From NCBI RefSeq assembly GCF_021347895.1, contig NC_067122.1:11707983-11771982 (forward strand): 64,000 nt of DNA. Direction: 5' to 3'. The stretch comes from Acanthochromis polyacanthus (taxonomy: Eukaryota; Chordata; Actinopteri; Pomacentridae). The position numbers and the translations under genes are program-made. The notes under the pieces are model-generated. The model did not search any database. It was not told where the DNA came from and was given only the letters and a program-made list of their open reading frames with translations. Shown here piece after piece: positions 1 to 20,221 of the stretch; the stretch's first letter is position 1, and each line of letters opens with the position of its first letter.

Positions 1-1895
1 AGCCAAACGCAAGAGGACCGCTGCTCCAGGTGACACACTTGTTACCCAAAACACTGTGTTGATAGACTGTGCACTTTAGCTATGATACTTAACATCTGCT
101 GTTTAAATGAAAAATTCAGTCTTAAGTTTGAAACAGTTCAATATGTCGGTCCACAAACTACTCTTGGAGACGGTTAAAACTTGTTCTGCAGGAAAGTCCC
201 TGATTCTCTGAAGCAACTGAGGCTACAACCAACATTTTTTAAAAATTATTGGTTCTTTATTTATATTTTTTCTACTTAATCATAACGGATAATGCATATC
301 AAATGTTCCTCCAAACTTGAGGTGATGTATTCACATTCCCTTGTATGTCCAGCCAGCACTCTGACAGATGTTCAATTTGTAGTCATTTAAAAAAGAAAAA
401 TGCAGATTTCACAAGTTTCATCATATATATGATCAACACATGACTTAAATGATTAATCATTTATTAAAATTGTCAATTTTGTTGACTAATTGCAGAACGG
501 GACTTTGTGACAGTTTCTTCTCTGTACTTTGTAAAACAAAGACTCGTAGGTAGTAACGTGTCTCCTCCAGGTTCAGCGTCCAGCGCTGCCAGAGGGTCCT
601 GGTTGACCAGCATCAGTATCCACAGCAGCCTGCCCACCCCGGCCCTCACCTCCACTGTCCAGAAACAGCAAACCAAGCAGCTGGTCTCCAGGAAACCCAG
701 AGCCATGGAGTCTGATGTTGGTACTGGCTTAAGTGAGCTGGAGTCAGAGAATGAGTTCTCCCCAGTGTAAGTTGGATTTTCAAATCAATACATCTGGTGT
801 ATCTCCTGTCTCTATTGCAGAGGTTGGGAAATTACTGCCAGGAACCTGACAAAATGCTGGAAATGGTCATGGGTCTTTTGTTCAGTCTGTGTTCTGTTCT
901 AATGTAAGATTTTGTGAGGTATTACTGAAAAGACGTCGAGTCAGATTTTACATCAGCAAGAAGAAGCATTTGTTTTGATCATTACAGCTCCTATAGACAG
1001 CGTTTGTTTGCTTTGTGTTGTGACAATAAGTTGTAGAATGTTAGTTTTCCTCCTATGTAAACTCAGATACAGTAAGTACATGGATAGTGGACAATTTACC
1101 CTCTGCTGCCTTCAAGTTCACAGATGCGAAAGGTGAAACCCACCAAGCGACGCATGTCAACATTCACTAAACCAACTTTGGACCAGCAAGACCTGAACTC
1201 CCACCTCAACTTGTAAGTGCAGAAAACGAACTGTTTCGCAACAGAATATTTTTTTCTGATTATAAAATGTAACAATTTGTCTCATTTTATGAATTTTGAG
1301 CCAGGAGTAATCTCAAAGAACTGATTTGTGTTTGTGCTGCCTAGGCTTTCTCTGATAGAGGACAGAGAGAGAGAAGAGGCTGAGATTGAAGATTATGAAA
1401 GTGACTCTGACTCTCCATATACACTGGTAAAAACTAAATACCTTTAAATATGTTAGTACCCCCATTTTTAAAACAAATTACACAAGTATTTGCATCAGAT
1501 ATACGTACTCATGATTGAGTAGTCGGTTTTTAACCCTGTATTTGTCTGTATAGTCTTTTAATTTCAGTAACAATGTACATTTGTATTCTGAATTTGGCAT
1601 TCAAATTTATGTCCAAAAAAATTCATTATACTTGTGGTATGTGGAACCTACTACAAGCACCTATGATTGCTGTGCTTAATGAGTGTTATATAAATAAAGC
1701 TATTATTGTATAATTATAGCAGCATTTTCAGACCACTGTTTTTTTTGTTTTTTTTGCATTTCCTTTACTTGACTGATTAAAGACGCATTAAGGACTAAAT
1801 TCTTGGGAAGCTCAAATTTTCTTTACCCTGTTTTTGATTTGCAGCCGTCCACACGTCACACCCCAGCCAGCATCCTCGATGACCTCTTTGACTGA
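1..1895 (+). CDS. 3' exons of an unrecognised basic/acidic-tailed protein (5' part outside the window)
   Basis: Five exons can be chained in one frame: 1-29 (ending in a basic PKRKR stretch and donor GTGACA), 571-766, 1116-1212, 1345-1426 and 1845-1895, each bounded by AG and GT and with matching phases. The acceptor at 1116, not the nearer CAG at 1121-1123, is required because the latter brings a stop into frame. The visible C-terminal ~150 residues are Ser/Thr/Lys-rich, with a basic patch (KPTKRR) followed by a Glu/Asp-rich stretch (IEDREREEAEIEDYESDSDS) and a C-terminal end ASILDDLFD. No catalytic domain is visible. It looks like the disordered tail of a nuclear protein, but I do not recognise the family. 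It runs in the same direction as mcm7, about 2.1 kb upstream. AATAAA signals near 2114 and 2510 could end the transcript. Confidence 0.7.
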
Positions 1896-3700
1896 GGTCA
1901 GCTCGGCATCATTTCTTCAACGCTTCCACATTTCCAAAGGTTTCAGTATTCAAGTGTGCTAAATATTCGAGTCGGTTGTTCCTCTGAATGACCTCGTACT
2001 GAGTTCACTAATCAGGTCTGTTTCAGTTTGTTATTTTGTTGGATGATTATAAAGTCTGGAGACAAAAGCTGTTCTAACGCAACATCAGGGAAGTTCATGT
2101 TGCCAAATGTTCAAAAATAAATGTGAAAGTTTAGGTAGATCTCTGTAGGCTAATGGCAAGCTGGAAGTCTCCCGTGTTCAACATTTTGAATTTCACACTT
2201 TGCACTATTGTTAACAGCACCTTTTGATTTTGATTAATACTTGTTAATCGAATGTTTATTAAAAGATGCTTAATTGGGCACAAAAACAAAGTGTTTTTAA
2301 TTTGATTACAAGGTGTATATAAATGATTGTGGTAGATCAATGCCCCATTTATTTTCAGATAAAACACAAATTCAAATTAAATGCTCTTCAGAGACATTAA
2401 GATTTCAGCAGTTCTCATATGGATATTCAATAGCTTTTATCGATTCCTTGCTTTTTCCCTGACAGATACCCCGATTGTGCTTCAGTTTATGGTGGAAATG
2501 TCTGTTTAAATAAAGGAAAATACAAAACTCAGGCACAATGAGTTTCAGCTGTGTTTTTATATATTTCTTATTTTAAAGACATGAAAGTGAACGTATCCTC
2601 TGCATCCCCCCTGAAATCCACACCTGCGACAGTACAGTACAAGGTATAGAAAAAACGGTTAAAGAAGCAAAAAGCATTTATTTAGACCAATTAACAAATC
2701 AGACAATTAAATAGGCATTAAAAGTAATGCACAGTGCTGGAGAGTGAATGATGCCATTTAGCTAGATGATCTACATGGTGGAAAAGTGTGTTATTTTCCT
2801 ATGTTTGCTATTACTGTCCTGATCACTTGAAAGGGGAAAATCCTACAAGAAACTTATTGACCATGGCTTTTGTGGGGGCAGGCTAATGAAAAACAAGGAA
2901 GTAAAGTTTGTAGTTTAAAGTGGGGTCAGGATTCTGTAATACTCTTCCAAAACAGAATTTTGCACCCAAATAAATGAGAATACTGTACTTTTCCTCATAT
3001 AAAGCTGTCACTAACGGTTTTCGAGCACTGCTAAGATTGTTTTTTATAAAAACCTAAAATTACACGTCTGGTTCTCTTTCATTATTTCTGCTATAATATT
3101 AAAACCCAAACAGTGCACATATACAATTAGAATCTAAATCACCCATTTAGAGGTAAGGGAATAAGAATGAGCTGAGATTTTATTAATTGTGTAGGAATTT
3201 CTTGTGTCAGATATTGCTAAGAAAAGTTACAAATGAGCATAAATGCAATGTGTAATAGAATAGCAACAAGATACAAATTAGAGAAAACAGAAATAAAGCT
3301 TGAGAAGAAAGCAAGAGAATACTGGCAAATATACTGAACTGAAGCAATAGTGCAGGCAACACTGAACATAATATTAAAGTAATATTGCAAAGTATTAAAC
3401 TGAAATATTAAACTCCTTTCTGCAGTCTTTTAGTATAGTAAGTACCAAATAAGATGACACACAATTTATGGACATGGAGAGGAGCATAGTAGTCATTCTT
3501 GTTTTTTTACATTAAGTTTTACAGGATAAATAACATATTTAGTTTAAAAATGTACATGACCATACTTTGTCACTGCTCACAAAAATATCTTTACTTCCCT
3601 GGGTGTATACCGTGTGCGTATAAAGCCGCAGCATAAATAGATTTGCCTCTTGGTGGGGTAACTTGCACCCCGTTTACCCTGTTGATACTCAGTTGTGGAC
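1896..3700. other. 3' UTR and intergenic spacer
   Basis: AT-rich sequence without convincing coding potential. The first ~600 bases are probably the 3' untranslated region of the preceding gene (candidate AATAAA at about 2114 and 2510). No repeat family was recognised in the remainder. Confidence 0.5.
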
Positions 3701-4018
3701 GTAATCCAATCATCTCATTTCGCGCCATTCCTGACAAACAGGGCGGAAGTTCGCCCGTTCACGTGACGCGCCATCGGCCGCAACTTTCGCGCCACCGCGA
3801 AATCCCGCCTCTCCGCGCAAAAAGAAGCGACGCAATTGGCTGCCGGGGACGTCAGACTCGCGCCACTTCTTTGCACCGGGATAGACTGCAGGCTGCGAGT
3901 GAATGAATACTCGTCTCCTGTGACCGTAAACCGTGAGTTTAAGCTGCATTTTCGGTTCTGTGGGACCTCAGAAGTTTAAACGTCAAGTTATCTCACCTGA
4001 AGCTCAACGTGTGCAGCC
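3700..4018 (+). promoter_or_regulatory. mcm7 promoter with E2F and CCAAT motifs
   Basis: A GC- and CpG-rich stretch directly upstream of the mcm7 start codon. Two exact E2F-type sites TTTCGCGCC lie at 3718-3726 and 3785-3793, with a further GCGAAA on the opposite orientation just after the second. A CCAAT box is at 3706-3710 and an inverted one (ATTGG) at 3835-3839. This layout is typical of G1/S genes, and mammalian MCM7 is a classic E2F target. The transcription start cannot be fixed from sequence alone. Because the microRNA cluster is intronic, this promoter probably drives both products. Confidence 0.65.
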
Positions 4019-12813
<8,795 letters not shown>

Positions 12814-13671
12814 GCAACCCAGGATACATCTCCATGCACGCTTTGTTTCAACCACCTGAGGGGAAAACTGTTTATTGTGGGATTTCTACAGACTTATAAT
12901 GAGGGTCTTTATTTTTCTTCCTCGAGCGTTTTCCCATCACAAGTCAAGTAACATGGACTTCTTTTTAAGCCAGACTTCCTGCTGTTGGAGATCCGTAGCT
13001 GTTTCTGTTAAAGATTATTGTTAACCATTAAATTGCTTGTAAATATGTATGTCAGAAGTTGGTATTCTCTAGAATTACCTGCAATATAGTACTTAAAGCA
13101 TCCAGTTGAAATTGAGCATTTCTGTACATTTTATGCTTTCAAATTCAAAATCAGGCAAGATGCATCGTTGAACTTTGTATTGTTACAGATATAATAAATT
13201 GTTGGTTCAATGCTATACATGGCTTTCGTTTTTGTGTGTGCGCTCTTGTGAAATGGGATGAAGTGTGCTACAATGACATCTGCGCACCTGGTTTGGTCGT
13301 GGAGCAGTGGAGTTTCAGCTTTCAGTAACACCTGCTCTAAAAACATGCTAACACACATGGTGCAACTAAAAAATATTTCATACAGACTACAAAAAGGGGA
13401 AAATTACAACTTCTTTAGTTGTCCAAAAATCCTGTTTTGTCTGTGTCAACACCCAAAGTCACGCTTTATTTGTGCAGCAACGAATTTACATAACATTTAT
13501 TGATATGCAAGTTCTGGTAAAACTTAGGATTGTCTGAAAACATGATTGAAAGCCCAATAATTCCTTTTCAAACTGTCTTGCAATACAGATAAAACAGCAG
13601 AAAATATGACTTGTGTAAAACTACTGAATTTCATTCCACCACTAGACCAAAACATGCAGGAATATCATATG
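12814..13671. other. mcm7 3' UTR and spacer
   Basis: Holds the mcm7 3' untranslated region, with AATAAA near 13193 about 380 bp after the stop codon. The remainder up to the satellite has no recognisable gene. Confidence 0.6.
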
Positions 13672-13805
13672 AAAGTTTAGTATGTCATCTAAAAGGTCAT
13701 TCAAAAGTCATAGTTTAGTATGTCGTCCAAAATATGGAAAAAATATTATAGTGTAGTATGTCGACCAAAATATGACAAAAACATCTCAGTTTAGTATGTC
13801 ATCGA
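13672..13805. repeat. Left fragment of the satellite array (degenerate units)
   Basis: Three to four diverged copies of the unit containing AGTTTAGTATGTCGTCCAAA, the same family as 15687-23666. The array is cut here by a Tc1-like transposon. Confidence 0.85.
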
Positions 13806-13806
13806 A

Positions 13807-14475
13807 GGGGGGGGGGGTCCACTCCTCTTCAATGGCTGTGTGAAGTTGCTGGATATTGGCGGGAAGTGGTACATGCTGTCGTATACGCCGATCCAGAGCA
13901 TCCCAAACATGCTCAATGGGTGACATGTCTGGTGAGTATGCTGGCCATGCAAGAACTGGAACATTTTCAGCTTCCAAGAATTGTGTACAGATCATTGCAA
14001 CATGGGGCCGTGCACTATCCTGCTGTAACAGGACGTGATCTTCTTTGATGTATGGCACAAGAGTGGGCCTTAGGATCTCGTCACAGTATCTCTGTGCATT
14101 CAAAATGCCATCAATAAAATGCACCTGTGTTCTTCGTCCATAACGGACGCTTGCCCATACCATAACCCCACCACCACCATGGGCCACTCTATCCACAACA
14201 CTGACATCAGAAAACTGTTCACCCACACGACGCCACGCACGCTGTCTGCCATCTGCCCTGAACAGTGTAAACCGGGATTCATCCGTGAAGAGAACACCTC
14301 TCCAACGTGCCAGACACCGTCGAATGTGAGCATTTGCCCACTCAAGTCGGTTATGAAGACGAACTGGAGTCGGGTAGAGACCCTGATGAGGACGACGAGC
14401 ATGCAGATGAGCTTTCCTGAGATGGTTTCTGACAGTTTGTGCAGAAATTCTTTGGTTATGCAAACCAATTGTTTC
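13807..14475 (-). pseudogene. Tc1-like transposase, N- and C-terminally truncated
   Basis: An open frame (13786-14523, minus) whose middle matches Tc1-family transposases of the DD34E catalytic type. Visible: FTDESRF (first catalytic Asp), LQQDSARPHVA (second Asp) and SPDMSPIEHVWDAL (catalytic Glu), so all three catalytic residues are present. The N-terminal paired-like DNA-binding domain is missing; the frame instead starts in non-coding sequence. The C terminus runs into the satellite after a G tract, losing the last ~30 residues of the family. Not expected to be active. Confidence 0.9.
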
Positions 14476-14740
14476 AGCCATTGAAGAGGAGTGGACCCCC
14501 TGCTCCATAAAACAAAACTGCACCTTTCAGAGTGGCCTTTTATTGTGGGCAGTCTAAGGCACACCTGTGCACTAATCATGGTGTCTAATCAGCATCTTGA
14601 TATGGCACACCTGTGAGGTGGGATGGATTATCTCAGCAAAGGAGAAGTGCTCACTATTACAGATTTAGACAGATTTGTAAACAATATTTGAGAGAAATGG
14701 TGATATTATGTATGTGGAAAAGGTTTTAGATCTTTGAGTT

Positions 14741-15621
14741 TGTTACGGCCACCAGTATTGGCGTGCCGTCCGTTTTGAGGGGGTATTTTGTTGGGGCCTT
14801 TGTGTGGGAGAAATGTGTGTGTGTGTGGGTTCAGCTGTGGCTTTTACAGAGTCTTTGGAGCCCCAGCTGCTGGTCGTTGCAGCTGATGACACAGAGCTGA
14901 TGACGACCTGCACTTTCGTCTGGTTCTCCCCTCCCTTCGGCCGTCCTGATTGGGCCACCCTCCAGCTCCTCCTCCTTCAATCAACCAGAGGCAGCCAGGC
15001 ACCACACCTGCCGATTATAAAGACCCACCATACCATCAGTCTTGGTGGCTGGTACTTTGACCAGTCCACCCTGGCGCCCTCTTTGTGTTTCGTGGCTTTG
15101 TATCACTGTTCTGTATGGTCTTTCGGTCTGGAAGCACTTGTGGTTGTGCCCAGACAACTCCGACCTTTCTGTTGGCGGCTTTTGTTTAGTGTGGAGGCCG
15201 ATGTGTCAGTGGAGACTGAGGCTCCACTTTTGTAGTTGGCCAATTACGTGTAGAAGCCATTTCGTATACTGAGCTTTTGTGAACTATGCACAGTATGTAT
15301 ACTTATTTGGAGGCACCAGTTTTGTTTAGTTTGTTTTGTACACCTTTTGTATTAGTTTTTGTTTCCGGTGGTGGGTGTTGCTTCTGTAGTTCGGTTTGGC
15401 TAGGGAGTTTAGTTGTTTTCTTTGTGTTTAGCTGAGTTGCAAACTCTGTTAGCCTTTGTTATGTTTTATTCCGTTCTTTGTTTTGGCAACACCCACTCGT
15501 CTTGTGTTTTATTGTCACTCTTCCGTTCCTTTTACTACTAAGCAATAAATCCCTTACCTAAACCAATCACATCTGGTTATTTTGTTGCATCCAGCCAACC
15601 CCTAGAGGTTGGATCGTAACA
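14741..15621. mobile_element. Solo LTR of a retrotransposon
   Basis: An 881-bp segment beginning TGTTACG and ending CGTAACA, a perfect 7-bp terminal inverted repeat with the TG...CA ends of LTRs. It is flanked by a 5-bp target duplication GAGTT (14736-14740 and 15622-15626). Inside are a TATA-like box (TATAAA, 15016-15021) and an AATAAA signal (15544-15549), so orientation is probably +. No internal gag/pol region is present: the product of LTR-LTR recombination. The 5-bp duplication fits Ty3/gypsy or BEL types; the family is not assigned. Confidence 0.9.
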
Positions 15622-16885
15622 GAGTTCACCTCATAAAAAAATGGAAGCAAAACAAAAGTGTTGCATTTATATTTTTGTTGACTGTAGTTTAGTAAGTCAT
15701 CCAAAATGTGGAAAAAATGTCATAGTTTACAATGTCGTCCAAAATATGACAACAACGTCATAGTTTAGTATGTCATCCAAAATCTGACAACAACGTCATA
15801 GTTTAGTCTGTGGACCAAAATGTGGAAAAAACATCATAGTTTAGCATGTCGTCCATAACATGACAAAACATCATAGATAGTATGTCGTCCAACATATACA
15901 GGCGCAATTTTACGGCCTCTTTCACATTATTTCATCATATGGCATGTTTTTACGACATGTTGAAAAAAATCCCATTTTTTTCGACATAGTATACTATGGC
16001 GTTTTTTTTTTGGACAAAATTCATGACGATTTTTTTATAAAGAAAACTGCTCTATAGTGTTTTTCACAGCCTACTTTACATTATTTCATCATATGGCATG
16101 TTTTTACGACATGTTGAAAAAAATCCCATTTTTTTCGACATAGTATACTATGGCGTTTTTTTTTGGACAAACTTCATGACGATTTTTTTTATAAAGAAAA
16201 CTGCTCTATAGTGTTTGTCACAGCCTACTTTACATTATTTCATCATATGGCATGTTTTTTTGACGACATGTTGAAAAAATGGCATTTTTTTGACATAGTA
16301 TACTATGGCGGTTTTTTTTTGGACAAAATTCATGACATTTTTTTTTCAAAGAAAACCTTACTATAGTGTTTTTCACAGCCTACTTTACATTATTTCATCA
16401 TATGGCATGTTTTTACATCATGTTGAAAACATCCTATTTTTGTTTGACATGTGGACAAAATTCATGATGATTTTTTTTCAAACTGCTCCATAGAATGTTG
16501 TCCGAAAATGGAAAAAAAAGGTCATTCTTTGTCCGAAAATGGACAAAAACATCGTAGTTTAGTATAGCGTCTGAAAATGGACAAAAAAAGTCACAGTTTA
16601 ATGCGTCGTCCAAAAATGGACAATTAACATCATAGTATGTCGTCCGAAAATGGACAGAAAACGTCATTTTTTGTCCGAAAATGGACAAAAAAAGGTCATA
16701 GTTTAGTATGTTGTCCGACAACGGACAAAAAAAGTAATTTCTTGCCCGAAATTGGACAAAAACGTCATCGTTTAATACTTTGTCCGAAAATGGATAAATA
16801 ACGACATAGTTTTGTATGTCGTCTGAAAATGGACAAAAAAACGTCATAGTTTAGTATGTCGTCGAGAAATGGACAAAATCGTCAA

Positions 16886-16998
16886 CGAGAAGACATACAG
16901 CAAAGGGCCGGGGGCAGGAAACGAACCCTGGCCGCTGCATCAGAGAAAAACCCCTGCACATTGGTTTCTCGCTTAACTCGATGAGCTATACAGGCACA
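16886..16998 (-). mobile_element. SINE head fragment carried in the satellite, copy 1
   Basis: Read on the minus strand this is the tRNA-like 5' part of the SINE seen complete at 18767-18951: an A-box-like TAGCTCATCGAGTTAAGC and B-box-like GGGTTCGTTTCC. The 3' tail is missing. Confidence 0.75.
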
Positions 16999-17814
16999 GT
17001 TTTACGGCCTTCTTTATATTATTTCATCATATGACATGTTTTTGCGACAGTGAAAAAAATCACATTTTTTCGACATAGTATACTATGGCGTAACTTCTTT
17101 TGGACAAAATTCATGACGTTTTTTTTTTCAAAGAAAACCTTACCATAATGTTTTTCACAGCCTACTTTACAATATTTCATCATATGGCAAGTTTTTACCA
17201 CATGTTGAAAAAATGGCATTTTTTTGACATAGTATACTATGGCGGGTTTTTTTTGGACAAAATTCATGACATTTTTTTTCAAAGAAAACCTTACTATAGT
17301 GTTTTTCACAGCCTACTTTACATTATTTCATCATATGGCATGTTTTTACATCATGTTGAAAACATCCTATTTTTGTTTGACATGTGGACAAAATTCATGA
17401 TGATTTTTTTTCAAACTGCTCCATAGAATGTTGTCCGAAAATGGAAAAAAAAGTCATTCTTTGTCCGAAAATGGACAAAAACATCGTAGTTTAGTATAGC
17501 GTCTGAAAATGGACAAAAAAAGTCACAGTTTAATGCGTCGTCCAAAATGGACAATTAACGTCATAGTATGTCGTCCGAAAATGGACAGAAAACGTCATTT
17601 TTTGTCCGAAAATGGACAAAAAAAGGTCATCGTTTAGTATGTTGTCCGACAACGGACAAAAAAAGTAATTTCTTGCCCGAAATTGGACAAAAACGTCATC
17701 GTTTAATACTTTGTCCGAAAATGGATAAATAACGACATAGTTTTGTATGTCGTCTGAAAATGGACAAAAAACGTCATAGTTTAGTATGTCGTCGAGAAAT
17801 GGACAAAAACGTCA

Positions 17815-17938
17815 ACGAGAAGACATACAGCAAAGGACCGGGGCAGGAAACGAACCCTGGCCACTGCATCAGAGAAAGCCCCTGCACATTGGTTTCTCGC
17901 TTAACTCGATGAGCTATACAGGCACAGTTTTACAGCCT
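17815..17938 (-). mobile_element. SINE head fragment carried in the satellite, copy 2
   Basis: Second copy of the tailless SINE head, 930 bp after the first, duplicated as part of the higher-order repeat rather than by a new insertion. Confidence 0.75.
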
Positions 17939-18766
17939 TCTTTATATTATTTCATCATATGACATGTTTTTGCGACAGTGAAAAAAATCACATTTTTTCG
18001 ACATAGTATACTATGGCGTAACTTCTTTTGGACAAAATTCATGACGTTTTTTTTTTCAAAGAAAACCTTACCATAATGTTTTTCACAGCCTACTTTACAA
18101 TATTTCATCATATGGCAAGTTTTTACCACATGTTGAAAAAATGGCATTTTTTTTGACATAGTATACTATGGCATTTTTTTTAGACAAAATTCATGACGAT
18201 TTTTTTTTCAAAGAAAACCTTACCATACTGTTTTTCACAGCCTACTTTACATTATTTCATCATATGGCCTGTTTTTACCACATGTTGAAAACATCCCATT
18301 TTTGTTCGACATTCGGACAAAATTCATGATGATTTTTTTAAAAATCAGACTGGTCTATAATATGTCCTCCGAAAATGAAAAAAAACGTCATTCTTTCTCC
18401 GAAAATGGACAAAACATCATAGTTTAGTATAGCGTCTGAAAATGGACAAAAAAAAGTCATAGTTTAGTATCTCATCTAAAAATGGACAAAATAACGTCAA
18501 TTGTCGCACGTATGGTGTCCGACAATTGACAAATAACGTCATTTCTTGCCCGAAATTGCACGAAAATGTCATTGTTTAATACTTCGTCCAAAAATGGACA
18601 AATAACATCATTGTATGTCGTCCGAAAATGGACAAAAAAACGTAATTTTTTGTCCAAAATGGACAAAAAATGTCATAGTTTAGCATGCCGTCCGACAATG
18701 GACAAAAAAGGTCATTTTTTTGTCCAAAAATGGACAAGAATTTCATAGTTTTTTACGGCCTTCTTT

Positions 18767-18951
18767 TTGTCAATATTTTCTTTTTCCCTTTTTTCAGCTT
18801 TATTGTCACAGGAGCAGTGTAGAGTGACAGGAAACGGGGAGAAGACATGCAGCAAAGGGCCAGGGGCAGGAATCAAACTGTGGCCGGTGCGTCACAGACC
18901 AGCCCCTGTACATGAGTTTCCCGCTTAACCCGATGAGCTATACGAGCGCAA
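18767..18951 (-). mobile_element. tRNA-derived SINE, full length, inside the satellite
   Basis: Minus-strand SINE of ~185 bp. The head has an A-box-like TAGCTCATCGGGTTAAGC and a B-box-like GTTTGATTCC; the body reads CCCTTTGCTGCATGTC and the tail TGACAATAAAGCTG plus A-rich sequence. It is flanked by a 16-bp direct repeat with one mismatch (TTTTACGGCCTTCTTT at 18751-18766 and its relative at 18952-18967), consistent with a target-site duplication. Confidence 0.82.
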
Positions 18952-20221
18952 TTTTATGGCCTTCTTTACATTATTTCATCATATGACATGTTTTTACGAC
19001 GAGTTTAAAAAAAAATGGCATTTTTATCGACATGGTATACTATGGCGTAACTTCTTTTGGACAAAATTCATGATGATTTTTTTTTCAAAGAAAACCTTAG
19101 CATAGTGTTTTTCACAATCTACTTTACATTATTTCATCATATGGCATGCTTTTACGACATGTTGAAAAATATCCCATTTTTTTCAACATAGTATACTATG
19201 GCGGTTTTTTTTGGACAAAATTCATGACAATTTTTTTTATAAAGAAACCCTTACCATAGTGTTTTTCACAGCCTACTTTACATTATTTCATCATATGGCA
19301 TGCTTTTAAGACATGTTGAAAAATATCCCATTTTTTTCGACATAGTATACTATGGCATTTTTTTGGACAAAATTCATTACTTTTTTTTATAAAGAAACCC
19401 TTACCATAGTGTTTTTCACAGCCTACTTTATATTATTTCATCATATGGCATGTTTTTACGACATGTTGAAAACATCTCATTTTTGTTTGACATTTGGACA
19501 AAATTCATAATGATTTTTTTTTCAAATCAAACTGGTCTATAGTATGTCGTCTGAAAATGGAAAAAACACGTCATTCTTTGTCCGAAAATGGACAAAAACA
19601 TCATAGTTTAGTATAGCATCCTAAATGGACAAAAAAAATCATAGTTTAGTATCTCGTCTAAAAATGGATAAAAAACATCATAGTTTAGTATGTCATCTGA
19701 AAATGGACAAAAAAACATCATTTTTTTGTCCGAAAATGGACAAAAAAAGTTCTAGTTTAGTATGTCGTCCGTCAATGGACAAATAACGTCATTTCTTGCC
19801 CGAAATTGGACAAAGACGTCATTGTTTTATACTTCGTCCGAAAATGGACAACAAACGTCATTTTTATTCCGAAAATGGACAAAAACGTCATATTTTAGTA
19901 TGCCGTCCTAAAATGGACAAGAAACGTCATAGTTTAGTATGTCATCTGACAATGGACAAAAAACGTTATTTTTTTTTCCCCAAAAATGGACAAAAACGTC
20001 GTAGTTTAGTATGTCGTCCGAAAATGGACAAAAAACGTCACAGTTTAGTATGTCGTCCGAAAATGGACAAAAACCATAATTTCTTGCCTGAAAATGGACA
20101 TAAACGTCATATTTTAGTATGCTGTCCAAAAATGGACAAAAAAGTCATAGTTTCGTATGTCATCCGACAATGGACAAAAAAACGTCATTTTTTGTCCGAA
20201 AATGGACAAAAACAGCATTGT

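Larger units (their letters stand above)
13806..15684 (-). mobile_element. Tc1/mariner-like transposon remnant, interrupted by a solo LTR
   Basis: Minus-strand Tc1-like element embedded in the satellite. Its 5' terminus is at 15684 (minus-strand start CAGTCAACAAAAATATAAAT) next to a TA dinucleotide. The 5' non-coding part continues across an inserted LTR (14741-15621) to 14523, followed by a truncated transposase. The 3' end is lost at a run of Gs (13807-13817). The N-terminal helix-turn-helix coding part is deleted, so the element is non-autonomous and dead. Confidence 0.88.
16290..18155. repeat. ~930-bp higher-order tandem duplication (two copies)
   Basis: The block B units - A units - SINE head - B unit is present twice in tandem. 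Landmarks repeat at fixed offset: AGACATACAG at 16891 and 17821 (930 bp), TACTATGGCGTAACTTC at 17081 and 18009 (928 bp). The copies differ by few substitutions, so this duplication is recent relative to divergence among units. Confidence 0.85.

Noticed and set aside
18767..18951. Functional tRNA gene in the satellite
   Set aside because: A- and B-box-like sequences are present but there is no cloverleaf or anticodon stem; target duplication and tail show it is a SINE.
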